NCBI GenBank assembly: GCA_002633025.1 | Contig: NMRB01000001.1 | Span: 1,507,900-1,571,899 of the forward strand | Origin: Notospermus geniculatus | Taxonomy: Eukaryota > Nemertea > Pilidiophora > Heteronemertea > Lineidae | Length of the DNA: 64,000 nt | Direction: 5' to 3' | Shown here: positions 48,801 through 59,216 of the stretch, piece by piece | Numbering within the stretch: position 1 is the stretch's first letter | Layout of the letters: every line of letters starts with the position of its first letter | Position numbers and translations under genes: made by a program | Notes under the pieces: model-generated | The model's database searches: none | Seen by the model: only the letters and a program-made list of their open reading frames with translations | Told to the model about the DNA's origin: nothing

Positions 48801-50583
48801 TCTTCTTGACCTAAGTGTCCAGTCACAACAGCAGGTGTGTCTATATGTGAGAGATCTGCGGCAACGCCAGGTGTGTGGGCAATATCATAGAGAGACAAGT
48901 GTGATATCAAGGAACTCTGTTTGAGCAGCAGGGTTAAAGGCTGACCAATACCCCCACTTGCACCCAACACAGCAACTTTCCTTTGGTGCTAGAAAGAAAA
49001 AAGAAAAATCATAGAACCTGAAAATATATGTGAATGGCAATTTATTGAAATACCAGTAAGCCTAATAGTAATGATGATTAGCTTAACCTTTTTACTAATT
49101 TTAGGGCCTAAAGCGCGCTAACAACAGTAGGCTACCTGGGGCCTAGGTTAGGCTAGCTAAACTTGAGAATCCCGATTGGTCTGGAATTGACGTTAGGCTG
49201 AGGCCTACTCCTCTATGGCACACAATGGTTCCTATCAATCATGCTATTGTTTGTTTCTGTCAATTGGCTAAATTCGTTCCTTTGCCTATTATTAGGCATG
49301 TTAGGCCCCTATTGTTAGGACAGCCTTCCATTCCAATCCAACATGTCCAAGTCCTTTTTTAATCAGTCTAGGCCTAGCCTACTTAGATTTGCACTTGACG
49401 TAGGCTAGCCTCGGGCTAGGCCTACAGCATGTGCACTGCTGGTACACAGTCACAGGCCCTAGCTACCATGGCTACTCTATGATATCAAATGTAGGCCTAA
49501 AGACCCAAGGTAAAGACCTCTGCCGTGTCTGCAGCAGTGCCCGCTCTCCATGCTCTCACCCTCCCAAAATCCCATGCATTTACACTGGCAAAATGTACAC
49601 GAGACATGCATGACATCTGTCATGTGGAAAGAATTTAGCCTAGGAATAGATGAACCGACTTGCGAGAACAATCCCTGCAAGAAAACCAAACAACTGACAG
49701 AAAAGATGGGAAAGTGGATATTGATACTAACGTTCGATGATGTTGAGAAACACCGTAGCACATTGCTGGCTGATATGAGTGTTTTTCNGAGAGATCCAGA
49801 GAGAGAGAGAAATTCAGTAAAAACAAGGAAGACCGCCCCATTGATGGGGGCGGTCTTAATGATGATTAGCTTAACCTTTTTACTAATTTTAGGGCCTAAA
49901 GCGCGCTAACAACAGTAGGCTACCTGGGGCCTAGGTTAGGCTAGCTAAACTTGAGAATCCCGATTGGTCTGGAATTGACGTTAGGCTAGGCCTACTCCTC
50001 TATGGCACACAATGGTTCCTATCAATCATGCTATTGTTTGTTTCTGTCAATTGGCTAAATTCGTTCCTTTGCCTATTATTAGGCGTGTTATTGTTAGGAC
50101 AGCCTTCCAATTCATTCCCTTCCATTCCAATCCAACATGTCCAAGTCATGAAGTCCTTTTTTAATCAGTCTACTTAGATTTGCACTTGACGTAGCCTCGA
50201 TCGGGCTAGGCCTACAGCATGTGCACTGCTGGTACACAGTCACAGGCCCTAGCTACCATGGCTACTCTATGATATCAAATGTAGGCCTAAAGACCCAAGG
50301 TAAAGACCTCTGCCGTGTCTGCAGCAGTGCCCGCTCTCCATGCTCTCACCCTCCCAAAATCCCATGCATTTACACTGGCAAAATGTACACGAGACATGTG
50401 TCATGTGGAAAGAATTTAGGAATATGAACCGACTTGCGAGAACAATCCCTGCAAGAAAACCAAACAACTGACAGAAAAGATGGGAAAGTGGATATTGATA
50501 CTAACGTTCGATGATGTTGAGAAACACCGTAGCACATTGCTGGCTGATATGAGAGTTTTTCTCCCACACGACCTGGAAAGCAT
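42820..50583 (-). CDS. MDH2: mitochondrial malate dehydrogenase, copy A (8 exons, 342 aa)
   Basis: Exons (minus): 50583-50506, 48988-48736, 48502-48393, 48179-48054, 47766-47662, 43621-43550, 43258-43106, 42951-42820. The total is 1029 bases in one frame. It catalyses NAD-dependent malate/oxaloacetate interconversion in the mitochondrial matrix (TCA cycle, malate-aspartate shuttle). Exon 1 encodes a 26-residue presequence ([11 protein letters not shown]...CFSTSSN) rich in Arg/Ser, as expected for matrix import. Then come the nucleotide-binding GASGGIGQP, substrate-binding [20 protein letters not shown], and catalytic His in GGHAG. The length agrees with human MDH2 (338 aa). The start is head-to-head with STYXL1, 380 bases apart. 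Introns 1 and 5 contain N-bounded duplications, so intron sizes are unreliable. Confidence 0.93.
43345..43474. mobile_element. polymorphic ~130-bp TIR insertion
   Basis: Present in the right copy of the MDH2-A duplication and absent from the left copy at about 41835. The ends aggcgaccgccacgaaac and gtttcgtggcggcccgccc are inverted. Inner cagggcctaacag and ctgttaggc also pair. ccag flanks both sides and occurs once at the empty site, giving a 3-4-bp target duplication. Confidence 0.85.
44517..46770 (+). repeat. 1.13-kb direct duplication carrying a repeat-element relic
   Basis: 44517-45645 recurs at 45647-46770, separated by the single N at 45646; similarity is near-complete. Each copy carries an open frame (about 44802-45104 in the first) with a Cys-rich stretch of the form C-x6-C-x6-C resembling a gag-type CCCH finger lacking its final His. 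A ccaccttgatgggtc phrase repeats twice per copy. This is possibly a decayed retroelement in MDH2-A intron 5; the identification is weak. Confidence 0.6.
47810..47891. repeat. 41-bp tandem repeat, two units
   Basis: 47810-47850 and 47851-47891 are identical (unit begins atcgtcaccacaacagc). They lie in the intron between MDH2-A exons 4 and 5. Confidence 0.85.
49069..49787. repeat. ~0.72-kb direct duplication in MDH2-A intron 1 / exon 1 (copy 2 at 49857-50575)
   Basis: The two segments align throughout. The left copy includes the 3' part of MDH2 exon 1 (49787-49732) and is cut off by the N at 49788. The complete exon 1 is in the right copy. This is another allele-like, N-bounded duplication. 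Confidence 0.8.
49829..49857. repeat. perfect 11-bp GC-rich hairpin
   Basis: Stem aagaccgcccc / ggggcggtctt with a 7-base loop, placed exactly between the N at 49788 and the start of the second duplicate copy. It may be the end of a small inserted element present in one haplotype. Confidence 0.6.
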
Positions 50584-50963
50584 GATCACTCCGTTCTTGA
50601 CACCTGCCCCAAATGACAGGTAGCGGAAGTGCGCATGTGCGGTTTATCCTTACACCTGGCAACTCAACGGATCTACTTTTTTTCAGGAAACCCAATTTTC
50701 AGAGTTTATATACTATATGCAGAGAGAAAGAGGTTACAAGGCTAAATTTCTTTTCTTGGTTTACCTTTTTAATGGTTTGATGAGATAAAGTTCACCTCAA
50801 TGTTCATTTATCTGTTTCAGACTCTGTTTCTTGGCGGATTTACTTTTGTGTATTTTTGATGCGCTTCGGCTTCGACATGTGAAAGCATTCCCATTTTCTT
50901 CATATAGGCCTATGTCATAAAAAGGCTGCTATCTGGGTTATAACACATCATAAAAACCACAAG
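50584..50963. promoter_or_regulatory. bidirectional MDH2-A / STYXL1 promoter
   Basis: 380 bases separate the two start codons, which face away from each other. An ETS/GABP-like agcggaagtg (50622-50631) directly overlaps an NRF-1-like tgcgcatgtgcg (50630-50641), 39-58 bases upstream of the MDH2-A ATG. Both factors are known regulators of nuclear genes for mitochondrial proteins. No TATA box is evident. Confidence 0.6.
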
Positions 50964-53040
50964 ATGTCAGGATTGGTGCTTTGTGAACCAACTGAACTCT
51001 ACAACATATTGAATCAAGCAACTATTTATCCATACTTGAGTGATACGAATTATTTATTGCTGCTTGGTAAGAATCATCATCATCATCAGACATCACCACA
51101 TGCATTGCATTGCATTGCAGTGATATATCAGCAGGCATATTAGCCTGTGCCTATGATAGACCGCCTCCTACGCGTAGCGCAGGTCCCCAGTATGAGTAGG
51201 CCTTAGCCTCGGAGGAATTATCCAAGGGTGGCCTCCCCCAGTCTAAAAATTTTTCTCGACACCCGCCGACCCGGCGCCAGCCATGCATGCGTGCCACTCT
51301 CCAACCCAGCGACTATCTACAAATTGACCCGATTTAGGCCTACAATACTACACCGCATTTGAGATCCAATACCGTGCTCCTAATGGAGCCAAAGAAATAG
51401 CAGGACTTGGGGGAGGCTGGAGACAGATTACCTAATCATGCTAATTTGTATCTAAATCTTTCCAGATGCACGGAAAAAACATGAATATAATGAAAGTCAT
51501 GTGGTCACAGCAAAGAAGGCACCAAAAGATGATAATGATGGATTTGTAGCGCCATATGATTCTGAGTTGGAATGTAAACAACATGTGGTTGTTTATGACA
51601 GCAACACCAGGAGCCTGAAAGATGAAGGTTAGTGTTTTTTCTCTGAAGAGTTTCTGGCATCATGAGGTTTTGTGCCAACTTCATTGTTTGCAGTGCGTGA
51701 ATCTGCTTCAACCTGTGGTGTAAGTTTTCAGATTGATGTATCTACATGTTGTTTGAAAATCACCTACGCCTATCTACAGTCTGTTTGAAGAACTTCATTA
51801 CTTTTATTCCCCATCTCTCAGTACACAGTGTTAATGTTGTTATTATATTTCAGGTCCAGCCATTGAGTGTGGAAAGGTCATGTGGAATAATGGAAGTCGA
51901 AATGAAGTGAAAATCCTGCGTGGTAAGTTTAGGAAAGTAGTTTAAATTCTTCGAGCAATCACCTTCTGTAGAATGTTGGCAGTTCATGTTGACTGGAAGG
52001 TTTTGTCCTTATCTTCAAGGTACCATAATTGACTTTTTAATCAGTATCTAATAAAAGACTTAATAGAAAAAATCGGTATTTCAGGTGGATATGAAGATTT
52101 TTCAGCTCTCTACCCATTTTTGCGGACACAGAAGATCCTTTTCATGCCGCGTGAAATGGATGATCTCAAGACATATCCCACTGAAATTCTCCCTGGCCTT
52201 TTGTACCTTGGTAATAAGAGGCAGGGAAATGCTCCTTACATCCAGAAAGACTTGAAGATCAAAGGGCAAGTGAACTGCACTACAGAAGAAGGGGAGCTGT
52301 AAGTAAAAAGTGTCCGAAATAGAAAAAAATGTTCTGGTCATGCATAGAGGCAATTGGCTTTACTGAAGTTTTGAATACCGGTAGGTTGTTGTCACTGACC
52401 TATCTTATAGGTTTAAAAGAATAAAGAGCTTCCATATCTGCAATCCTAATCAATGACCTAATTGTTATTGGAAGTGCTTTCAGTTCTTTGAAGTGATCAA
52501 CAGTGTTTCCTATTATACTCACCCCATTTCACAATTGTTGTTTCCAATGGCAGGTTCAAAGAGCCAGGTCCAACACTTATGCATATTCCTGTTGAAGATG
52601 ATGAAGAGTCAGACTTATGCTCGAAGTTTGAGTCAGTCTGTGCTTTTATTGGTGAGCCTTTGATGATTTATTCAGTGTCCTTTGTTGGGGTGGATATTAT
52701 CTGAGTTTCGGCCAAAATATATGACCAGGAGCATCGGTCATCTCATATTTGGGATGATGGGCCATGGATGATCATATTCACTTAGTGAATATGGAATGGA
52801 CTTCTTCAACCTTGAATGCTGCGATATTCAGCTGAATGTGGATGAAACAGCCAGAGGAGCCATTTTAGCAGAAGCTTGTCTGCACGTGTACTAATTCTAA
52901 CAATCTTCTTTTAATCATTTCTTCCAGATGACCACAAGGGCAACAAGCGAAATGTACTCGTTTTCTCAGATCTTGGAATCAGTCGTAGTGTCTGCATTAT
53001 TCTGGCTTATCTGATGCACCACTACAAATGGCCCCTGAAG
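50964..53040 (+). CDS. STYXL1: STYXL1: rhodanese-like plus pseudophosphatase protein, 3' end not found
   Basis: Exons: 50964-51066, 51466-51627, 51854-51922, 52085-52298, 52554-52651, 52928-53040. The 253 codons are in frame. The N-terminus ([20 protein letters not shown]) is nearly the human STYXL1 sequence. A rhodanese-like domain follows ([18 protein letters not shown]). The dual-specificity phosphatase-like domain contains [25 protein letters not shown] and FSDLGISRS. In the last, the catalytic Cys of HCxxGxxR is replaced by Ser, as in human STYXL1, so it is a predicted inactive phosphatase that binds partners (mitochondrial PTPMT1 and G3BP1 are reported for the human protein). The last 50 or so residues are missing. 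53253-53342 is open in phase and ends in TAA, but does not resemble the family tail. Confidence 0.88.
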
Positions 53041-53544
53041 GTATGTATATGTAGAACAAACTCTTACAGAAATTTCAGATCCCAACTTTTAGTTTTAGGA
53101 ACCTTTGACAGATGAATTGACATGTGTCAGAGAAGATCCTTTTTTAACTTCGAAGATCTGTGATATCATCTTGAACTGTAAAAGAAATGTATTTTGCCCT
53201 CCAACGAAGAGAGTATTCTTTATTTAAAAATCAGTCACTGTTTGTTTTCCAGCAGTCAACTGATTTTCAGCTGATGACCATCTCCGTCCTATTCAGTGCC
53301 AAGATAAACTTTCACAAATGCAATGTGATGATGGAATATTAAGTTTACACATAGTGTATATTTTGATTAAATAAATAACTCTATAGCTCCAACTCCTGTC
53401 TCAATGGTTTACTACTAGTGCTTCTTGGCTTTGTTTGTACAATAGCTTACAATTTTGATTCTTAAAACAACATGTAATAGGTTGGTTGTTTTTAAAAATG
53501 TTTCCCCTGGCCTCGCCCTCCTGATGACTGCTACCGACCGCTTG

Positions 53545-53800
53545 AGGAGGCTTAATAGCCTAGTGGTTATCACGTCCGCTTAACAAGCGGGAGGTCCGGG
53601 CTTCGAAATCAGGCCACATGGGATTGATCATCCCTGGTTCTTCAGTCCGTCGCAAGCCGTGGGTGCCTTCTTCCTTGTGTCTTTGCAAGGGAAAGTTAAC
53701 AAAAAATGCCTCCAAGTGAGGAACATGAATAACTTCCTTACTTACCGGTGGCCAATTATAATGCCATGGCTTCAGCCTTGACAGAAAAGTCTACTACAGA
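53545..53800 (+). mobile_element. tRNA-Val-derived SINE, copy 3
   Basis: Head cctagtggttatcacgtccg followed by cttaacaagcggg, i.e. a tRNA-Val (AAC) D-arm and anticodon region, then a degenerate B-box and the shared body (gtgaggaacatgaataactt). This copy shows the tRNA-Val origin of the family most clearly. Confidence 0.75.
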
Positions 53801-53859
53801 TACTAATACAAAGTAGTGCCACTGGTTGTTCATTGTTGTGTGCAAGAATGCTGAAGGCA

Positions 53860-54300
53860 CTGGCAACCCCAGCAGCTTGCAAACACTGCATGGAATCACA
53901 AAATTACTTTTGTCTTGCAGCTGTAAGATCTATTGAGTCTGGTTCCACTGCCCAACAATAGATGGTGCTGACACTGACTTGGGCAAACTTTCCTCACCGG
54001 CCCAAAAAAGCACTCAAAGACATTCTTGCAAGCAATTCAGCCTACAATCCCATGGCAGATTCTCAGTGAAAGGAATAATTTTCTTCAGGACTGGTAAAAT
54101 GCACGACTCCCACAATGAAGTCCCTTGGTGCCCTATTTAACCCACTTTCAGTAGCCAGAAGAGTAGACTTCAAAGTAATGACACCACTGAAGGAGAGAAG
54201 GAATATAACAGATGAAGAAACAGAAATTATCCAACCATATTCAGACATACAACTCTAGTAGTTTGTATGAAAATGAAACAGGGAAGCACTCAACAGGTAA
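53860..54300. other. unassigned stretch after STYXL1
   Basis: About 440 bases with no exon that I can place. A plus-strand frame ending at 54258 (after an ttttcttcag acceptor-like site at 54088) is open for about 55 codons, but its phase does not join STYXL1 exon 6 and its sequence matches nothing I recognise. Confidence 0.3.
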
Positions 54301-54317
54301 TTCAAGATTTTCATGAT

Positions 54318-54323
54318 TTTATT
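54318..54323 (-). terminator. polyadenylation signal candidate for MDH2-B
   Basis: AATAAA on the minus strand, about 675 bases after the MDH2-B stop; it implies a 0.7-kb 3' UTR. Confidence 0.5.
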
Positions 54324-54995
54324 GACAATTTGATAAAAACCATACATCGTGGTCCTAACTCATAAAATAACAACTGTTCTACCAACAATGATGGTAGCCC
54401 TCACACAAATATATAATAACAGACAGCTAAATACAATTTCCTAATTGACCTCTGGATGATAATCCAAACCGACACTGATGAATGATGCAAGTGCGGAGAC
54501 AGATAAGATTCACAGCCTTGCTGATTTGAGAGGGATCCCTACATGTATGACCACTCCTCCAAGCGAATGTGACAGAGTAGGAACAAATGAACAACACATC
54601 CAATGGGCAACGCAAACATTTAGCAAGGGGATTGATGGCCTAAGAGACAGCCAATACATCTGAATACAGCCACCTGTCTCCTGGCTCACAATCGGTTCAC
54701 CTGGACCTTAAGTCCTTGCTAGAGAATTTCTGAGAAGTGTCCGGTACTCCACATTTTTAGCACATATAAAACTTATTCAGTCAGTGTTTTTAGGTCATAA
54801 AAACTCTAACAAACATCACGGATCAACACTAGTTAATTCTCACTTGATCACTATCTAAAAACAGAACAAAGTGAAATGATAAACTGAGTATCAACACCAC
54901 GACCTCGTGTTATGGACCAGTCGGTTAAGCCATCATCCGAAGTCCTTCAGCACATGCAGTTGACAAGAAAATTTCAGCCGGAGTCATTATCATAA

Positions 54996-57900
54996 TCAGT
55001 AATTCTTGGCAACGAAGTCCTCTCCTTTTTTAATGCTAGCTTTCAATTCAGCGATAGAATCACGCAGCAGTGTGCTCTCATAATCAATTAGTCGACCTAT
55101 ACCTAGGTTCTTTTCAATACCATTGGGCTGAAAGACAAGAAATCAAAATTCAAAGTCTCCTTATATGTATAACTTTCACAACAGAGATGACTGACCCACT
55201 TCTTTAGAGAAGAGCTACGGGTGTAAGAGGTTCAACTTGTGTGGAAATTTGACAGCTTTCACATAATGGGCAAGTTATACTAACCCCAAGTAGAAGTGGT
55301 GTGGAGAAATATTTGGCTTCACTTTCATCCGACCTTACAAATGCACATTCCACTTTTCCTTCTGTACCGTTCAACGCTTCAAGTAGAGACAGAGTGAAAC
55401 GGGCACCAGCGTAGGCCATTGATAATGTGGCAGAACCCTGAAACAAGGAATATGATGAATGTCTTGAACATACAAGTGTGTCACTTCCTTTTGATCATTA
55501 CCATTCCAAGGACAAACATTCATTCATCAGCGCAGGGTTCTACAGCATGAAGGCAAAGGAAAAGTTAAAACAACAGCAGCCAAAAGGAATGATATTTCCT
55601 TAATTTCCAAGCAAACTTGAAAAAAAAGCAGCAGCAAGGAATACTTACAGCACCAGCCTTGGCCTTCACAACCTCAGTACCAGCTTCCTGGATTCTTTTT
55701 GTCAGAGTATCACGTTCCTCCTGCAAAAAGATTCACCAGTCAGACAAAAGAGACGGTAGACACATGTACATATTAGCACAAATAACGGTAGGCTATTTGC
55801 TACAATCATGGCAGACACACATCGCATTCTGTTCTAAATTCATGATGTTCAACTACATACATGTAATGTTTTAACATGGCCTACCTTGGGAAACGAAAGT
55901 GGTGGTGCTGCTTGAGATATGACAGGAATAATTGTAGCACCAGCATGACCACCTATAACAGGAACTGCTACATCTTTGACGTCAAAACCCTGGAAAATTG
56001 TATAATTACCACTAAACATAACATAAGCAAGGCTGTTTACACAAATAATTCCACTGGCAATCTCATCCATGGATACCAAAAAGTCATAGCGAACTCAGAA
56101 ATGTTTTTCATGACTAGAAAATCAGTCTATTTCAAACATACAGCATGGATACTTACTTTTGCTTCAGCTATAAATGTGTTTGCTCGTACTACGTCCAAAG
56201 TCGTCACACCAAATATTCTGTTGGGATCATATACATTACGTTTCTTGTATATCTCACTCGCAATTGGAACAGTTGAATTCACCTGTAAGAGAACGAAGTC
56301 CTACTATAAACAGCAGTAACTTTTTACTCATAAGCATCCATAAATTCAATAATTTCATCTCAACAATAAACAATAACGTTTTCACATGTCTTCAACAATA
56401 AAGAACATGCAGAGTACTCACAGGGTTAGCAATGATGGCAAGCATAGCCTTTGGACAGAACTCTGCACAGGCATCTGCCAAGTCGGCACAAATTTTGGCA
56501 TTGGTATTGAACAGATCATCACGTGTCATACCTGGAAGATACATCATCAAATAACAGCATATAATCAAGAAATGATATCATTACAGCAAAATAATATTCA
56601 GTGGCAATTTTAAACGCTACCACAAAAGATTTCATATTTCACCACAAAAGGATACATGTAAATTGCAATTGACAACCCCCAAAATGAAAGTTATTGAAAG
56701 GTCGGACGATTTTATTGCAACTAACCTGGTTTTCTTGGGACACCAGCTGGCATAACAACAACATCACAACCATCTAAAGCTGCTTTTAGTTCTTCTTGGC
56801 CTAAGTGTCCAGTCACAACAGCAGGTGTGTCTATATGTGAGAGGTCTGCGGCAACGCCAGGTGTGTGGGCAATATCATAGAGAGACAAGTGTGATATCAA
56901 GGAACTCTGTTTGAGCAGCAGGGCTAAGGGCTGACCAATACCCCCACTTGCACCCAACACAGCAACTTTCTTTTGGTGCTAAAAGGGAATAAGTAATTCA
57001 TTAGAACCAGCGACCATTTATGGTATTAAGCAGAATACTATAAAAGCTTTATTTAGACATAGCGATCTCTTCAATGACAACCAAACCAGGCTGCTGGCAC
57101 AGCAAGCAGAAAAAGCTAAGGTGAAACTAATGTGATCAGGTGATAGGCCTAGGCCTACAGTACAGGTCACAATTGACATCCCTAAATTCGCGCAAGTTAC
57201 GCGTAAGTCACTCGTAACTTACGCAACAACTCACCGCGTAACTTACGAGGTGAGTTACGCAAATTACGCTAGTTACGCGGTGAGTTACACAGCGATTTAC
57301 GAGGCGAGTTGCGCGATTTTGGCGAGTTACGCGGTGAGTTGCGCGAAACCAAAGCCGTGAGTTACCTGTAAGTTACTCGTAACTTAGGAGTAACTTGCGC
57401 AAAGCCGTAGGGATGTCAATTGTGACCTGTATTGTAGGTGGCATTTTTGCATTATCCCCACCCTGGCCTGGCCCTAGCTACCTTGTCACCAACCACCCCT
57501 AATCCTAACCACAACAATGATTAATGACCCTAAATATAATTAAAAACAATGTGATGTGGTGGGACTGGGCTGGGATTTTTTTGTGCACAGTTAGGGAGGC
57601 TACTCCATCAGTAGGCCAACGGTAGGCCTATGCCCAAATAAGGCAAAAAAGCCAAGGCCTAGCCCTACCGGTAGCCCTGGCCTTGCCCCACCCTGTCCCT
57701 TGCCTACTCGTGCTTACTAGTCTCCCATCCCCGGCATTGATTCAGCCTAGGCCCTATAGCCAACTCATTTGGGGGGGGGGTAGGCCAATAGGGTAGGCCT
57801 ACCGTACCGGTAGGCCTTCACATTCACTGTTTAGGGCCCTATTCATCGTTTCCACGACGTAACTCCGACAATGTCCACCACTGCTGACGTCGCCATAATG

Positions 57901-58693
57901 ACGCAAGCTGGGGGCAAAACGCACTGCTGATGACACAAACAATAAACATGCATTGCAAGGCCGGGGCGGGGGCAAAACCAACATAACGACGTCACGGAAA
58001 GATGTTACGTCGTGGAAACAATGAATAAATAATTAAAATTGGCTAGGGGGCCTAGCCGAAGGCCTCATAGGCCCCTAAAGCTTGATTCATACTTCTACGC
58101 CGTAATGTTGCGTAACGTAATTTTCGTCCGTACGTATCTCGATGACGTTACGCTGACGTCGTGGCGTCACGACGTCATTACGTACGTAGATGACGTACCC
58201 GCAGACATTACGTTGACGTTGTTTCTGGTTAAGCTACGTAGAGTACGTAGGGAATCCGCATGGGTTGGGATGATTTTATCTTTTTACGTATACGCAACAA
58301 AGCGCAATAGGCTGTCGAGAAAGATGTTGCTGATTTATAGCAATTAAGGGTATTCACACTTGAAGCAGATACCTTAGGCTCTAGTCTCATGACTTCCCGG
58401 TTCATCTCAACGTGATTTACAATGATTTAGCATTTCTGAGCTAGGCCTACATGTAGGCAAAAGTGGCCATCGCATCGCCCACAAGATGTACTGGCACGAA
58501 GAAAATAAAAACAAAAGTCAACCTTTTTCATTTATAACTATAACTTGTCCTGTCATTTACATTCTCAATTCTGATCGGCTGAGAGGTTTCATTCCTCATG
58601 ACTGTGGGACGGGGTTTATTGCCCCATTTCTCCGCAATGCCGGACATTGCTCGTCGCTGCCAGTGTTGTTCTGCCAAAGTATCGGGAAAGCAT
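54996..58693 (-). CDS. mitochondrial malate dehydrogenase, copy B (tandem paralogue)
   Basis: Exons 2-8 (minus) are secure: 56978-56726, 56531-56422, 56282-56157, 55989-55885, 55720-55649, 55437-55285, 55127-54996. They give 317 codons with the same exon lengths as copy A. Motifs are intact: [29 protein letters not shown] with the catalytic His. Exon 1 is tentative: 58693-58646 begins [15 protein letters not shown], closely like copy A's [15 protein letters not shown] presequence, but the only in-phase donor is a weak gtccgg. The frame otherwise reads on to a TAA. Total 332 aa if that donor is used. Introns are unrelated in sequence to copy A's, so this is a true paralogue, not a haplotype copy. 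Confidence 0.88.
57161..57431. mobile_element. ~270-bp TA-flanked MITE with internal gttacgc repeats
   Basis: The ends tacaggtcacaattgacatc and gatgtcaattgtgacctgta are inverted copies. The interior is built from many gagttacgcg / cgtaactta units in both orientations. TA at each end suggests a Tc1/mariner-type target site. It lies in the presumed intron 1 of MDH2-B. Confidence 0.8.
58085..58235. repeat. tacgt/gacgtc-rich palindromic stretch
   Basis: About 150 bases unusually dense in acgt cores (gacgttacg, gacgtcgtgg, cacgacgtcattacgtacg). Many would score as CRE/ATF half-sites. The repeated, self-complementary layout suggests a transposon fragment, but a regulatory role upstream of MDH2-B exons cannot be excluded. 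Confidence 0.45.
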
Positions 58694-58770
58694 ATTATTA
58701 TTTGCTGGTAAGAAATTTGACCCCAAAACGACCGTGAAAAAGACACATGCACGAAATAATGGTATCCGAA

Positions 58771-58795
58771 AGGAAGTGGTCATTGCGCATGCGCA
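58771..58795. promoter_or_regulatory. MDH2-B promoter: ETS-like plus perfect NRF-1 palindrome
   Basis: aggaagtgg (58771-58779) and tgcgcatgcgca (58784-58795) lie 78-102 bases upstream of the proposed MDH2-B ATG. The same two motifs in the same order occur upstream of MDH2-A. NRF-1 sites are typical of nuclear-encoded mitochondrial genes, which supports the exon 1 assignment. Confidence 0.6.
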
Positions 58796-59010
58796 GTGTA
58801 TTCTATCAATTAAAGGGGCCATCTCCACAACTATTTGTATTGTTATACAGGGTGTTCTGGAAATTTTCTACTGAGTGTGTTGATTTTGGTGTTTATTGTT
58901 CACTAGTAGTTCAAAGAACTCCGGTCTGCACTTTTGTCCTCTATAGTTGCGCCAGGTATATTCATTCTGAAATGCCCCCTTGCCGTGAAGCAGGGTACCA
59001 CTGCAGAAAC

Positions 59011-59132
59011 TAAAGCTGCATTTACCAGACTTCCGGAATGCGGTATACGGGATGCAGAAACGATATGTTATTTGCCAAAATGCATAGCATATACTGCTTC
59101 CGCATTTCGGGTGTCCAGTAAAGGCAGCTTTA
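59011..59132. mobile_element. ~122-bp fold-back element
   Basis: taaagctgcatttacc at the left and gtaaaggcagcttta at the right are inverted with a few mismatches, and the pairing continues through gaatgcgg / ccgcattt. Confidence 0.65.
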
Positions 59133-59210
59133 CAGAAGAACCAATGCCCACTCCAGTATTAATTGAAATGAAGAATACAGAACAAACAGATACTCAAATC
59201 GTTCAAGAAT

Positions 59211-59216
59211 TTTATT
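59211..59216 (-). terminator. polyadenylation signal candidate of an off-window minus-strand gene
   Basis: AATAAA on the minus strand with no minus-strand coding sequence between here and 64000. It could end a long 3' UTR of a gene to the right of the window. Confidence 0.3.

Noticed and set aside
49550-49909. 119-aa plus-strand open frame in the MDH2-A intron
   Set aside because: It crosses the N at 49788 and overlaps the antisense of MDH2 exon 1; no family resemblance.
54089-54258. Terminal STYXL1 exon
   Set aside because: The acceptor is good and the frame is open, but the phase does not join exon 6 (it would read an immediate stop) and the sequence does not resemble the family tail.
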